A stretch of 6,386 nucleotides of DNA from Chloroflexia bacterium (GCA_013694885.1 JACDBO010000077.1:1-6386); one strand, 5' to 3'; counted from the stretch's first letter, positions 1 through 5,768 are shown. Numbers and translations: made by a program. Notes: generated from the sequence alone by a model not told the origin.

Positions 1-718
1 CCTGCGCCTCGCGCTCGACGATGGAGGCGAGCGTCACCACCTCGTGGATCGAGAGGCCCCGCGCCGCTGTCTGCTGGCGCATCTCCGGGGTGAAGCGGGC
101 ATCGAAGTTGCCGAGCATCAGGTCGACGACATCGGCGGCGGTAGCGTTGGAGCCGAACGTGTAGGTGTCTGGGAAGAGGTACCCCTCGACATTCCGGCCC
201 TGCGGCAGGTCCTCGAGGAAGTCCCACTGCTCACGGTTGGAAGGGTCATTGACGGCTGCCATAAACGCCTGAGCGCCACCCTCGACGCCGGCCTCCTCGA
301 GCACGACGCCGAACTCCTCGGCCCGTTGCCCTTCGATCAGGGTGACCTCGATCGGACGCGGCGCCTCGGCCTGCTCCTCCTCGCCGCCAGTGCCCTCGAC
401 CGTGATCGCGTCGATGATGTCGGGAACGCCCATGCCGCGGCGCAGCGTATAGGTGCCCGGCAGGAGATCGCCGGTGCTCAGGCGCATCCGGGTCTCGAAG
501 TAGAATCCGTAGCGGACGAGGCCGGCCGAGGTCAACTTGTCGGAAACGGCGGCGGTGTCGTCCTCGGCCGCGATCTGGATCGTCACCGGCCGGCCGAGCG
601 ATTCGGGACTGGCTCGGTCGCGCCAGTAGTCGAAGAAGGCGGCGCTGCCGAAGATGACGAGCAGTGCCATCACCACGATTGAGATGATTTTGAGCGATTG
701 GGTGAGTACGCGAATCAA
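1..718 (-). CDS. mltG: Endolytic murein transglycosylase MltG (YceG-like), C-terminus cut by window edge
   Basis: MltG is a membrane-anchored lytic transglycosylase that cleaves nascent peptidoglycan glycan strands and so limits their length. This reading frame is open from position 718 to the left edge (239 codons), so the C-terminal part is missing. Residues 8-27 form a single N-terminal membrane anchor (KIISIVVMALLVIFGSAAFF), followed by the start of the extracytoplasmic part (DYWRD). A LysM-like section follows, with LPGTYTLRRGMG and, after an acidic insert (GGEEEQAEAP), the segment IEVTLIEGQRAEEF. The family signature EGYLFPDTYTF begins at residue 178. The ASIVERE motif at residues 231-237 carries the Glu considered catalytic in the family (E. 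coli E218). The TTG start is chosen because GGGAG lies 9 nt upstream and leaves a short cytoplasmic tail (MIRVLTQS) before the anchor. An internal ATG at 670 would cut into the anchor. The gene is divergent from miaA. Family assignment is secure; the exact start is less so. Confidence 0.93.
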   Translation of the reverse strand, partial: MIRVLTQSLKIISIVVMALLVIFGSAAFFDYWRDRASPESLGRPVTIQIAAEDDTAAVSDKLTSAGLVRYGFYFETRMRLSTGDLLPGTYTLRRGMGVPDIIDAITVEGTGGEEEQAEAPRPIEVTLIEGQRAEEFGVVLEEAGVEGGAQAFMAAVNDPSNREQWDFLEDLPQGRNVEGYLFPDTYTFGSNATAADVVDLMLGNFDARFTPEMRQQTAARGLSIHEVVTLASIVEREAQ

Positions 719-727
719 CCGGATGCA

Positions 728-732
728 CTCCC
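728..732 (-). promoter_or_regulatory. Ribosome-binding site for the mltG TTG start
   Basis: The minus strand reads GGGAG here, 9 nt before TTG at 718. It is the best Shine-Dalgarno match near the N-terminus. The internal ATG at 670 and the GTG codons just before it have no comparable site, so this supports the TTG start. Confidence 0.5.
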
Positions 733-779
733 GCGATGGTTTCGGCGTCGATCCTCGCCCCGAACGGGCGGCTGGGTCC

Positions 780-809
780 AGTTTAGTGGTCGCGCTCGCC
801 AAGCACCAA
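780..809 (-). promoter_or_regulatory. Possible sigma-70-type promoter for mltG
   Basis: On the minus strand TTGGTG (809-804) and TAAACT (785-780) are separated by 18 nt, upstream of the mltG start in the 101-nt divergent gap. Both hexamers are imperfect. The region is otherwise very GC-rich, so this is only the best candidate seen. If real, it overlaps the untranslated leader of miaA. Confidence 0.25.
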
Positions 810-819
810 GCGGCGCCAC

Positions 820-1764
820 ATGACCAGCGTTGAGCGGTCGCCGTTGATCGCCATCGTCGGGCCGACGGCGATCGGCAAGACGGCGGCAGCGGTTGAGCTG
901 GCGCTCCGGCTGGACGGTGAGGTCGTCAACGCCGACTCCCGGTACCTCTACCGCGGGCTCGACATCGGCACCGCCAAACCTGACGCGGCGGAGCGACGCG
1001 GTGTGCCGCACCACCTGATCGACATCCTCGACCCTGCCGAGCCGATGTCTCTGGCGACCTGGCAGGATCTCGCCTCCACCGCGATCGCCGACATCCACGC
1101 GCGCGGACGCCTGCCCTTGCTGGTCGGCGGCACCCCGCAGTATGTCGCCGCCGCGGTCGAGGGCTGGCGGATTCCCCGCGTGCCGCCCAACCCGCCGCTC
1201 CGGCTAGAACTGGAACGCGAGGCGGCGGCGAACGGTGTCGAAACGTTGCGCCGCCGCCTCCAGGCCGTGGACCCGGTGGCGGCGGCCAAGATCGGGCCGA
1301 ACACGCGGCGAATCATCCGCGCGCTGGAGGTCCACGCGGCAACGGGGCTGCCGATCTCCACCCTCCAGGGCAAGGGACCGCCACCCTACGCCGCGCTGGA
1401 AATCTGGCTGACGATGCCGCGGGACGCGCTCTACGCCCGGATCGACGCTCGAGTGGACGAGCAACTGGCGCGGGGATTGCTGGACGAGGTGCGGTCCCTG
1501 CTCGCCGTCGGCGTGCCGCCCGACGCGCTGTCGATGAGCAGCCTCGGCTACCGGCAGTCGCTGCCGGCCATCGCCGGCACCGCGACCGTGGGCGAGGTGG
1601 CGGCGCGGATCAAGACCGACACGCACCGCTACGTCCGCCAGCAGGAGACGTGGCTCCGCCGCAACCCGAGGCTGGTGCGGATCGACGTCACGGCGCCGGG
1701 TTGGCGCGACGAGATCGAGGGGCGCATCCGTGCCTTCGTGGGCGAGCGGCGCGGCGACGTATAA
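820..1764 (+). CDS. miaA: tRNA dimethylallyltransferase MiaA
   Basis: MiaA transfers a dimethylallyl group from dimethylallyl diphosphate to N6 of A37 in tRNAs that read codons starting with U, giving i6A, which stabilises codon pairing. The 314-residue length is normal for the family. Visible motifs are the P-loop GPTAIGKT (14-21), the substrate and tRNA-contacting segment DSRYLYRGLDIGTAKP (39-54), PHHLIDILDP (63-72), LVGGTPQYV (101-109), NTRRIIRALEV (161-171), a SLGYRQ segment corresponding to the usual GIGYKE, and a QQETWLRRN stretch corresponding to the usual RQ-TWFRR motif. GGTPQYV replaces the commoner GGTGLY/GGTMLY form, and the position before LY in the DS motif is Tyr; neither removes a known catalytic residue. 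No strong Shine-Dalgarno precedes the ATG, but the reading frame starts right before the expected Rossmann-like beta strand (PLIAIVGPTA). A stretch resembling a -10 element overlaps its stop codon. Confidence 0.97.
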   Translation: MTSVERSPLIAIVGPTAIGKTAAAVELALRLDGEVVNADSRYLYRGLDIGTAKPDAAERRGVPHHLIDILDPAEPMSLATWQDLASTAIADIHARGRLPLLVGGTPQYVAAAVEGWRIPRVPPNPPLRLELEREAAANGVETLRRRLQAVDPVAAAKIGPNTRRIIRALEVHAATGLPISTLQGKGPPPYAALEIWLTMPRDALYARIDARVDEQLARGLLDEVRSLLAVGVPPDALSMSSLGYRQSLPAIAGTATVGEVAARIKTDTHRYVRQQETWLRRNPRLVRIDVTAPGWRDEIEGRIRAFVGERRGDV

Positions 1765-1765
1765 T
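1760..1765 (+). promoter_or_regulatory. Perfect TATAAT -10 element overlapping the miaA stop codon
   Basis: TATAAT spans 1760-1765 and contains the TAA stop of miaA (1762-1764). The next gene starts at 1879, so transcription from here would give a leader of about 105 nt. The -35 side is weak: TTCGTG at 1735-1740 with a 19-nt gap is the nearest candidate, and there is no TG extension. A perfect -10 hexamer in such GC-rich DNA is suggestive but could be chance. Confidence 0.4.
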
Positions 1766-1862
1766 GCTACCTAAAGGGAAGCGGTCCGCCGAGCGCGCAC
1801 ATGGCACACCGTTTCCGGCGACGGTCGCACGAACGAGCCGGACTCGCAACACGAAACATGAG

Positions 1863-1870
1863 AGAAAGGA
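1863..1870 (+). promoter_or_regulatory. Ribosome-binding site that fixes the sulfurtransferase start
   Basis: AGAAAGGA lies 8 nt before the ATG at 1879. An in-frame ATG at 1801 has no such site, and the 26 residues it would add are Arg-rich and do not resemble a rhodanese. This site therefore favours 1879. Confidence 0.65.
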
Positions 1871-1878
1871 ACGACGCT

Positions 1879-2754
1879 ATGACTGAGCCCGCGAACGGCA
1901 AGGGATACGCACACCCCGAGGTGCTCGTCTCCACCGACTGGGTCGCCGACCACCTGGACGACCCGACGGTGCGCATCGTCGAGTCGGACGAGGACATCCT
2001 GCTCTACGAGATCGGCCACATCCCCGGCGCCGTCAAGCTCGACTGGCACACGGACTTGCAAGACTCGGTCGAGCGCGACTTCGTCGACAAGGCCGGTTTC
2101 GAGCAGTTGATGGCCACCGCCGGCATCGCCAACGACACGACCGTCGTGTTCTACGGCGACCGCAACAACTGGTACGCCTGCTACACGTTCTGGCTCTTCA
2201 AGTATTTCGGTCACGACGATTGCCGGGTGATGAACGGCGGCCGCGCCAAATGGGAGGCCGAGAACCGACCCTACACGCGGGAGATGCCAGCCCACGACCG
2301 CACAACCTACACCGCCCACGAGCCTGACCGCGCAATCCGCGCCTTCCGCGACGACGTGCTGGCGATGGTCAACGCCGGCGCCCCGGCATTGGTCGATGTC
2401 CGCTCGGCACAGGAGTACACCGGCGAGGTGATCCACATGCTCGGCTACCCGCAGGAGGGTGCGCTGCGCGGCGGGCACGTCCGCGGCGCGCAGAGCATCC
2501 CCTGGGGTCAGGCGGCCAACGCCGATGGCACCTTCAAGAGTCCCGACGAGCTCGCCGCGCTCTACGGCGGCAAGGGCATCACGGCTGACAAGAACGTAAT
2601 CGCCTACTGCCGAATCGGCGAGCGGTCGAGCCACACCTGGTTCGTGCTGAAATACCTGCTCGGCTACCCGGATGTCCGCAACTACGACGGCTCCTGGACC
2701 GAATGGGGCAGCATGGTCGACGTCCCCATCGCCAAGGGCGAGAGCGCCGGGTAA
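1879..2754 (+). CDS. Thiosulfate sulfurtransferase, tandem rhodanese domains
   Basis: This 291-residue cytoplasmic enzyme belongs to the two-domain rhodanese family, which moves sulfane sulfur from donors such as thiosulfate to a thiophilic acceptor through a cysteine persulfide. The inactive N-terminal domain covers about residues 15-135, with the typical GHIPGAVKLDW (46-56) and VVFYGDRNNWYACYTFWLFKYFG (89-111). The catalytic domain covers about 165-285, with LVDVRSAQEYTGE (171-183), GGHVRGAQSIPW (198-209) and the active-site loop CRIGERSSHTW, whose nucleophile is Cys244. The CRIGER loop is the form known from actinobacterial CysA/SseA-type enzymes and differs from the CRKGVT of bovine rhodanese and the CGSGVT of mercaptopyruvate sulfurtransferase, so thiosulfate is the more likely donor (inference). 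No signal peptide is seen. An Fe-S scaffold gene follows after 44 nt on the same strand, which suggests the two are co-transcribed and that the enzyme may feed persulfide sulfur into cluster assembly. Confidence 0.94.
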   Translation: MTEPANGKGYAHPEVLVSTDWVADHLDDPTVRIVESDEDILLYEIGHIPGAVKLDWHTDLQDSVERDFVDKAGFEQLMATAGIANDTTVVFYGDRNNWYACYTFWLFKYFGHDDCRVMNGGRAKWEAENRPYTREMPAHDRTTYTAHEPDRAIRAFRDDVLAMVNAGAPALVDVRSAQEYTGEVIHMLGYPQEGALRGGHVRGAQSIPWGQAANADGTFKSPDELAALYGGKGITADKNVIAYCRIGERSSHTWFVLKYLLGYPDVRNYDGSWTEWGSMVDVPIAKGESAG

Positions 2755-2764
2755 CCCCCGATTT

Positions 2765-2785
2765 TCTGTCCTCTGTCTTCTATCC
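2765..2785 (-). repeat. Three 7-nt tandem repeats (GGRNNGA on the minus strand)
   Basis: In the 44-nt gap between the sulfurtransferase and scaffold genes, the plus strand reads TCTGTCC, TCTGTCT, TCTATCC back to back. On the minus strand this is GGATAGA, AGACAGA, GGACAGA, close to the consensus GGRNNGA. The result is a pure pyrimidine tract on the plus strand, broken only by G2768, G2775 and A2782. The same heptad pattern recurs beyond the 3' end of the scaffold gene. Confidence 0.55.
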
Positions 2786-2798
2786 CCCTCGGAGCATC

Positions 2799-3236
2799 AT
2801 GGACCGACAAGCGTACATCGAACACATTCTCGACCACTTCCAACAGCCCCGGAACAAACACCGGCTCGACGGTGCCGATGTCCAGCTCGGTGGTGGCAAC
2901 CCAGGTTGCGGCGACCTGATCACCGTCTACCTGAAGGTGGATGGCGACGAGCGCATCGAGGAGGTCAGCTTCGAGGGCGAGGGCTGCACGATCAGCCAGG
3001 CCGGCGGCTCGATCATCTCCGAGCTGATCGCGGGGATGACTCTGAACGAGATCAAGGAGCTGGGCACCGAGACGATGATCGAGGAGATGGGCGAAGACAT
3101 CGTCCGCAGCCGCGTCCGCTGCGCGACGCTGGCCCTCGGCACCGTCCAGGCGGCGGTCGACCTCCTCCGTCGCGAGCGCCAGCGCGCCGAGCTGGGCCAG
3201 ACGATCAAGGACGACGCCGCGGCGTTCGAGAACTAG
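2799..3236 (+). CDS. sufU: SufU/NifU-type iron-sulfur cluster scaffold protein
   Basis: Proteins of this family act in the cytosol, holding nascent Fe-S clusters or relaying sulfur from a cysteine desulfurase. The 145 residues form a single NifU N-terminal domain: YIEHILDHFQQPRNKHRL (6-23), then NPGCGD with Cys37 and Asp39, EGCTISQAGGS with Cys63, and RVRCATLAL with Cys108. The three Cys and one Asp are the metal ligands of the family. The GCTISQA segment and RxRCATLAL are SufU-like, and the LPPVK motif of IscU is absent. However, the 45-residue Cys63-Cys108 spacing matches IscU (43 in E. coli) and lacks the extra segment found in Gram-positive SufU. The residue before the third Cys is Arg, not the IscU His. 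GGAG at 2791-2794 sits only 4 nt before the ATG, but this start aligns with the family N-terminus. It is probably co-transcribed with the upstream sulfurtransferase. No cysteine desulfurase lies in the window. Confidence 0.94.
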   Translation: MDRQAYIEHILDHFQQPRNKHRLDGADVQLGGGNPGCGDLITVYLKVDGDERIEEVSFEGEGCTISQAGGSIISELIAGMTLNEIKELGTETMIEEMGEDIVRSRVRCATLALGTVQAAVDLLRRERQRAELGQTIKDDAAAFEN

Positions 3237-3237
3237 A

Positions 3238-3314
3238 CGAAGGGTCGAGGAGCGAGGGTCGAGGGCCGAGAGGTTCCTTAACTCGGCTCTCGCACCTCGG
3301 CCCCCGACCTTTCG
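3238..3314. terminator. Long imperfect hairpin between the convergent scaffold and YihY-type genes
   Basis: The left arm 3238-3270 and right arm 3282-3314 are the same length, 33 nt. They pair at 27 positions by Watson-Crick rules with an 11-nt loop (3271-3281). Two of the six mismatches are G-T pairs. The first base lies 1 nt after the scaffold gene's TAG stop. The right arm lies inside the last codons of the convergent gene, whose TAA stop is 3278-3280. No U-run follows directly on either strand; the nearest T5 is at 3326-3330 on the plus strand. A two-way terminator role is plausible from position, but the arms also consist of heptad repeats, so a repeat element is an alternative origin. 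Confidence 0.5.
3242..3310. repeat. GGRNNGA heptad arrays forming an inverted pair
   Basis: The plus strand from 3242 to 3269 reads as four heptads: GGGTCGA, GGAGCGA, GGGTCGA, GGGCCGA. On the minus strand 3310-3283 reads AGGTCGG, GGGCCGA, GGTGCGA, GAGCCGA. The two arrays face each other and build the stem of the hairpin. The same pattern, in the minus orientation, occurs upstream of the scaffold gene at 2765-2785. Confidence 0.55.
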
Positions 3315-4225
3315 TTGGTGGCGGGTTTTTGGGAGACGTGGCGGCGACCTGCCTCCTTTGCGCCGTGGCCCTCGATGACCATGACCTTGGTGTGCGAGGC
3401 GACCGCGCCGCCGACCAGCGTGATCAGCGCGACGTACCATGCCCAGATCAACAGAAGCGCGGCCGAGGCGAGCGGCCCGTAGAGCAACCGCAGCGTCTCC
3501 GAGAACCACCCCAGGATCACTACAAAAACACCCTGCGCCAGATAGAAGAGGAGACTGGCCACGGCAGCGCCGAGGAAGACGGCGCGCCAGTACCGCTGCC
3601 CGGACGGGACGAACGCGTAGATCGTTGCGAAGATGGTCACCGTCAGGAGCGCCTGCACCAGCTCGACCGCGATACCGATAGTCAGGGTTTTGGAGAAGGG
3701 CAGGACGCCGACCGTCCGCCATGCCAGGTCGATCAACGGGTTCGCCAGCAGTGCGAGCACGAACAGTGTGGTGACGCCGATGAACAGCCCGAACTCGACG
3801 AGCACACGCCGTTTGAGGTGATCGTCCCGCTCTTCGGCGTCGGAGAACAGGTTGAGCGCCGTCGAGAGCGCGCCGAGCACCCGACGACCCGTGACGAGAA
3901 AGACGACCACCGTGAGGACGCCGACTCGCTGGCGCTGCGTGATCGCGGCGTCGACGATCGGCCGCACATCGAGGTCACTTCTCGGCAGAAACTTCTCAAC
4001 GAGCGAGGTGAATCGCTCGGCGGCCCAACTCGGCTCGACGACGTAGGAGGCGACAACAACGCCGGCGATCAACAGCGGAAAAAGAGAGAGGACGGCGTAG
4101 AAACCCAACGCCGCCGCCCATTCCGGCCCATTGGTGGCCCAGACATCGCGAACGGTCTGAGCAGCAACCGGTTTCCATGTGGCGAGGCGCAGCCACGTGC
4201 CCTCCGACTCAGAGCGGTCGCGCAT
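3278..4225 (-). CDS. YihY/BrkB-family inner membrane protein (UPF0761-like)
   Basis: The 315-residue protein belongs to the YihY/BrkB family of six-helix cytoplasmic-membrane proteins. Its biochemical role is unsettled; the old RNase BN label for the family is considered wrong. Helices are visible at about 36-61 (with the family stretch AAALGFYAVLSLFPLLIAG), 101-121, 143-164, 181-206, 213-238 and 250-274. Typical features include the NPLI-containing segment (162-165), RYWRAVFLGAAVASLLFYLAQGVF (211-234) and the closing LLYGPLASAALLLIWAWYVALITLVGGAV (248-276). The usual PGA after the fourth helix is LGA here. The hydrophilic C-terminal tail (about 277-315) is charged and its end is encoded within the long hairpin arm. 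ATG 4225 is preferred because GGAG lies 5 nt upstream. A GTG at 4249 would add eight residues. It is transcribed towards the scaffold gene and is unlikely to be functionally linked to it. Confidence 0.92.
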   Translation of the reverse strand: MRDRSESEGTWLRLATWKPVAAQTVRDVWATNGPEWAAALGFYAVLSLFPLLIAGVVVASYVVEPSWAAERFTSLVEKFLPRSDLDVRPIVDAAITQRQRVGVLTVVVFLVTGRRVLGALSTALNLFSDAEERDDHLKRRVLVEFGLFIGVTTLFVLALLANPLIDLAWRTVGVLPFSKTLTIGIAVELVQALLTVTIFATIYAFVPSGQRYWRAVFLGAAVASLLFYLAQGVFVVILGWFSETLRLLYGPLASAALLLIWAWYVALITLVGGAVASHTKVMVIEGHGAKEAGRRHVSQKPATNERSGAEVREPS

Positions 4226-4230
4226 CACAA

Positions 4231-4234
4231 CTCC
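4231..4234 (-). promoter_or_regulatory. Ribosome-binding site for the YihY-type gene
   Basis: The minus strand reads CTGGAG followed by 5 nt and ATG at 4225. The site would lie inside the coding region if translation began at the upstream GTG (4249), so it argues for the shorter protein. Confidence 0.45.
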
Positions 4235-4354
4235 AGCGGATGGGCGCACCTGGTTTTCGCCCTCCTCGTCTCACCATGCAAGCGACACCAAGGTATCGCC
4301 CCAGCCGGAGCGTCACTCGCCATCAGTGAATATGACGTTCGATACCGGCAACGA

Positions 4355-4384
4355 GACAAGGGCGGCTCACGAGCCGCCCTTGTC
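4355..4384 (-). terminator. Perfect 14-bp hairpin downstream of the four-helix membrane protein gene
   Basis: Bases 4355-4368 and 4371-4384 are exact reverse complements (GACAAGGGCGGCTC on the left). In practice this gives a 13-bp stem closed by a CACG tetraloop. It lies 41 nt after the stop of the minus-strand gene ending at 4426 and before the YihY-type gene. The RNA after the stem on the minus strand (TCGTTGCC) is poor in U, so it is an atypical intrinsic terminator or a 3'-end stabilising stem. No plus-strand gene needs it. Confidence 0.6.
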
Positions 4385-4425
4385 ATTGATCTTCATCGAG
4401 AGGATGCTCTCACGTCGCCCGGCAC

Positions 4426-5157
4426 CTAGCGGGTGCCCTCGATCAGGTCGCGGCGCTTGTTGTGGCCGAGCAGCCCACCGAGGGCAGCTGCGATGAGCGG
4501 GAGGATCAGGCCGAGGAACGTGCCCCACGCGCTGTCGCGCACGGTGTTGAATGCCTGATTCGGGTCGACCTGCTCCAGCTGCTGTTGGGCCTGCTGCGTC
4601 TGCTGCTCGGCCTGCTGCGCCTGCTGCGGGTCCGCCTGCGCCTGGTCCTGAGCGACGTTGGCGATGTCGCCGATGTTGCTGCCGAGGGTACCAATGATAG
4701 CGGCGACGCCCGAACCAGTCAGATACAGAACAAGCGTCAGGATCGTCACGCCGACCATCAGGCCGTTGATCATCCCGCTACCGGGGCCGCCGACCGCCGC
4801 CGTCTTCGCGGCAACCCAGCCACCGAGGAAGAAGGCGATGATCGCGCTGAGGCCACCCCAGATCGCCGCTGCCGTGCCGGCTCCCTGGCCCGCCTCGCGG
4901 GGCTCAATCGCCGTCGAGCCGATCGCGAGACCGAGTACGGTCAGGATCAACAAGGTGGCGATCGCCGTCAGGACACCGGCGATGATCGGCCCCCACTGCA
5001 CGCGGTCGCGCACCTGCATGACGTTCTCGCCGATCTCGGTTTCCCTGGAACCACCACCCCAACGTCGCCCGGTGGTCGTCGTGACGGTACGGCGGTCATC
5101 ACCCAGCGCGTTATCGCCTCGAACATCGTCGTAGGTTTGTCTCGTTTCGTCACTCAT
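4426..5157 (-). CDS. Four-helix membrane protein with Gln-rich loop, function unknown
   Basis: I do not recognise a named family. The 243-residue protein has a hydrophilic, charged N-terminus (1-55) with a Thr run (TVTTTTG) and RVQWGPIIAGVL leading into helix 1 (about 56-80). Helix 2 is at 96-118 (IWGGLSAIIAFFLGGWVAAK), helix 3 at 130-156, and helix 4 at 211-231, ending in HNKRRD. Positive residues at the N-terminus, after helix 2 and after helix 4 predict both ends in the cytoplasm, so the loop at 157-210 would be outside. That loop carries a Gln/Ala-rich stretch (168-201, over a dozen Gln) that may form a helix or coiled coil. Gly-rich helices (GGLSAIIAFFLGGW, LGGLLG) suggest tight packing or oligomers. 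A strong purine-rich Shine-Dalgarno region (5165-5176, including AGGAGG) precedes the ATG. The gene follows the DUF2382 gene by 38 nt, so a shared transcript and a stress- or envelope-related role are inferred. Confidence 0.85.
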   Translation of the reverse strand: MSDETRQTYDDVRGDNALGDDRRTVTTTTGRRWGGGSRETEIGENVMQVRDRVQWGPIIAGVLTAIATLLILTVLGLAIGSTAIEPREAGQGAGTAAAIWGGLSAIIAFFLGGWVAAKTAAVGGPGSGMINGLMVGVTILTLVLYLTGSGVAAIIGTLGSNIGDIANVAQDQAQADPQQAQQAEQQTQQAQQQLEQVDPNQAFNTVRDSAWGTFLGLILPLIAAALGGLLGHNKRRDLIEGTR

Positions 5158-5195
5158 GGTTACGCCTCTCCCTCCTGTGCCCGGGCCCCGGTGAA

Positions 5196-5753
5196 CTACC
5201 GACCCTTCTTCTTGCCGCAGCGGCTCGACTGCCGCCCCGCATCGTCCACATCGCTCAGCGCACCTTCTGTGCGGCCTCCACCCTGATCGACATCGGACTC
5301 GCCGACGCGGATTTCCTCGCGGCGCACGGTGTCGCTGACTCGCTCGGTACCCTGGACCGTCTCCTTACCGAGCTCAATCTCTTCGGTGACGCGAGCCCGC
5401 TTCTGGACGTCGACCTCTTCGCCGCGGACCGGAACGTCGATCGTGCCGCCCTCGAAGGCCGTATCGTCGCCGGTCGCGTCGCGGTCCACCGTGCGGCGAT
5501 TCACCGTCACGCGCTCCTCGGTCACCGGCACGTCAAGCGTCTGCTCCTCCTCGACCACATCCTTCTCGACGCGGACGGCGCCGAGATCGACTTCACGCCG
5601 GGTAGCGGTCAGCTCTTCCTCCCGCGCCTGGACGGTGATGTCCTCGTCGTCCTGCTGGTGCGAGCGGGCGGAGTCTTGATAGTGATCGAAAGGCGCCTTA
5701 TCCTCCGTCATCCCGGTTGACGGGGTGTCGCGATTCCTGTCCTTGCGTGGCAA
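5196..5753 (-). CDS. DUF2382 (YsnF/AvaK domain) protein
   Basis: The DUF2382 domain spans about residues 40-151. It shows the family pattern of alternating charged and Val-rich segments: ELTATRREVDLGAVRVEKDVVEEEQTLDVPV (47-77), then EERVTVNRRTVD (79-90), GGTIDVPVRGEEVDVQKR (102-119) and ERVSDTVRREEIRV (137-150). The two halves look like internal repeats. Family members include Bacillus YsnF, a general stress protein, and cyanobacterial AvaK. Their biochemical activity is unknown, and no catalytic residues are visible here. The protein is highly acidic overall, lacks a signal peptide or membrane helix, and ends in an unexpected basic tail with a lone Cys (SSRCGKKKGR). The TTG start at 5753 is supported by GGAAAGG 8 nt upstream, which overlaps the end of the preceding gene region. 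ATG at 5711 (residue 15) is an alternative with a poor site. It sits 15 nt after the PRC-barrel-like gene and before the four-helix membrane protein gene. A truncated paralogue begins at the right edge. Confidence 0.92.
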   Translation of the reverse strand: MPRKDRNRDTPSTGMTEDKAPFDHYQDSARSHQQDDEDITVQAREEELTATRREVDLGAVRVEKDVVEEEQTLDVPVTEERVTVNRRTVDRDATGDDTAFEGGTIDVPVRGEEVDVQKRARVTEEIELGKETVQGTERVSDTVRREEIRVGESDVDQGGGRTEGALSDVDDAGRQSSRCGKKKGR

Positions 5754-5761
5754 CTGTTCTA

Positions 5762-5768
5762 CCTTTCC
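5762..5768 (-). promoter_or_regulatory. Ribosome-binding site for the DUF2382 TTG start
   Basis: The minus strand reads GGAAAGG here, directly after the TAA stop of the PRC-barrel-like gene (5771-5769), and 8 nt before TTG at 5753. The tight stop-to-site arrangement suggests translational coupling of the two genes. Confidence 0.55.

Noticed and set aside
44..682. Long plus-strand open frame opposite mltG
   Set aside because: The minus-strand frame reads a clear MltG with membrane anchor, EGYLFPDTY and ASIVERE motifs; the plus-strand product has no recognisable domain and reflects high GC.
820..1764. MiaA with altered DSRYLY and GGTPQYV motifs as an unusual enzyme
   Set aside because: These positions vary naturally in the family (for example DSALIY and GGTMLY in E. 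coli), and the P-loop and length are normal.
1801..1878. Upstream ATG extending the sulfurtransferase by 26 residues
   Set aside because: No ribosome-binding site precedes it and the added residues are Arg-rich and unlike rhodanese N-termini; 1879 has AGAAAGGA at 8 nt.
1771..2634. 287-codon minus-strand frame opposite the sulfurtransferase
   Set aside because: The plus strand encodes a complete two-domain rhodanese with active-site Cys; the antisense product resembles no family and is typical of GC-rich antisense frames.
3238..3314. CRISPR-like array from the repeated heptads
   Set aside because: Units are 7 nt and contiguous with no spacers, and no cas gene is present.
2672..4429. 585-codon plus-strand open frame across three genes
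   Set aside because: It overlaps the end of the sulfurtransferase, all of the scaffold gene in another frame and all of the YihY-type gene on the opposite strand. Its product is low-complexity Arg/Pro/Asp-rich with no domain.
4462..5286. 274-codon plus-strand frame opposite the four-helix membrane protein
   Set aside because: The opposite strand has a strong Shine-Dalgarno, four clear helices and positive-inside topology; the plus frame also runs into the DUF2382 gene.
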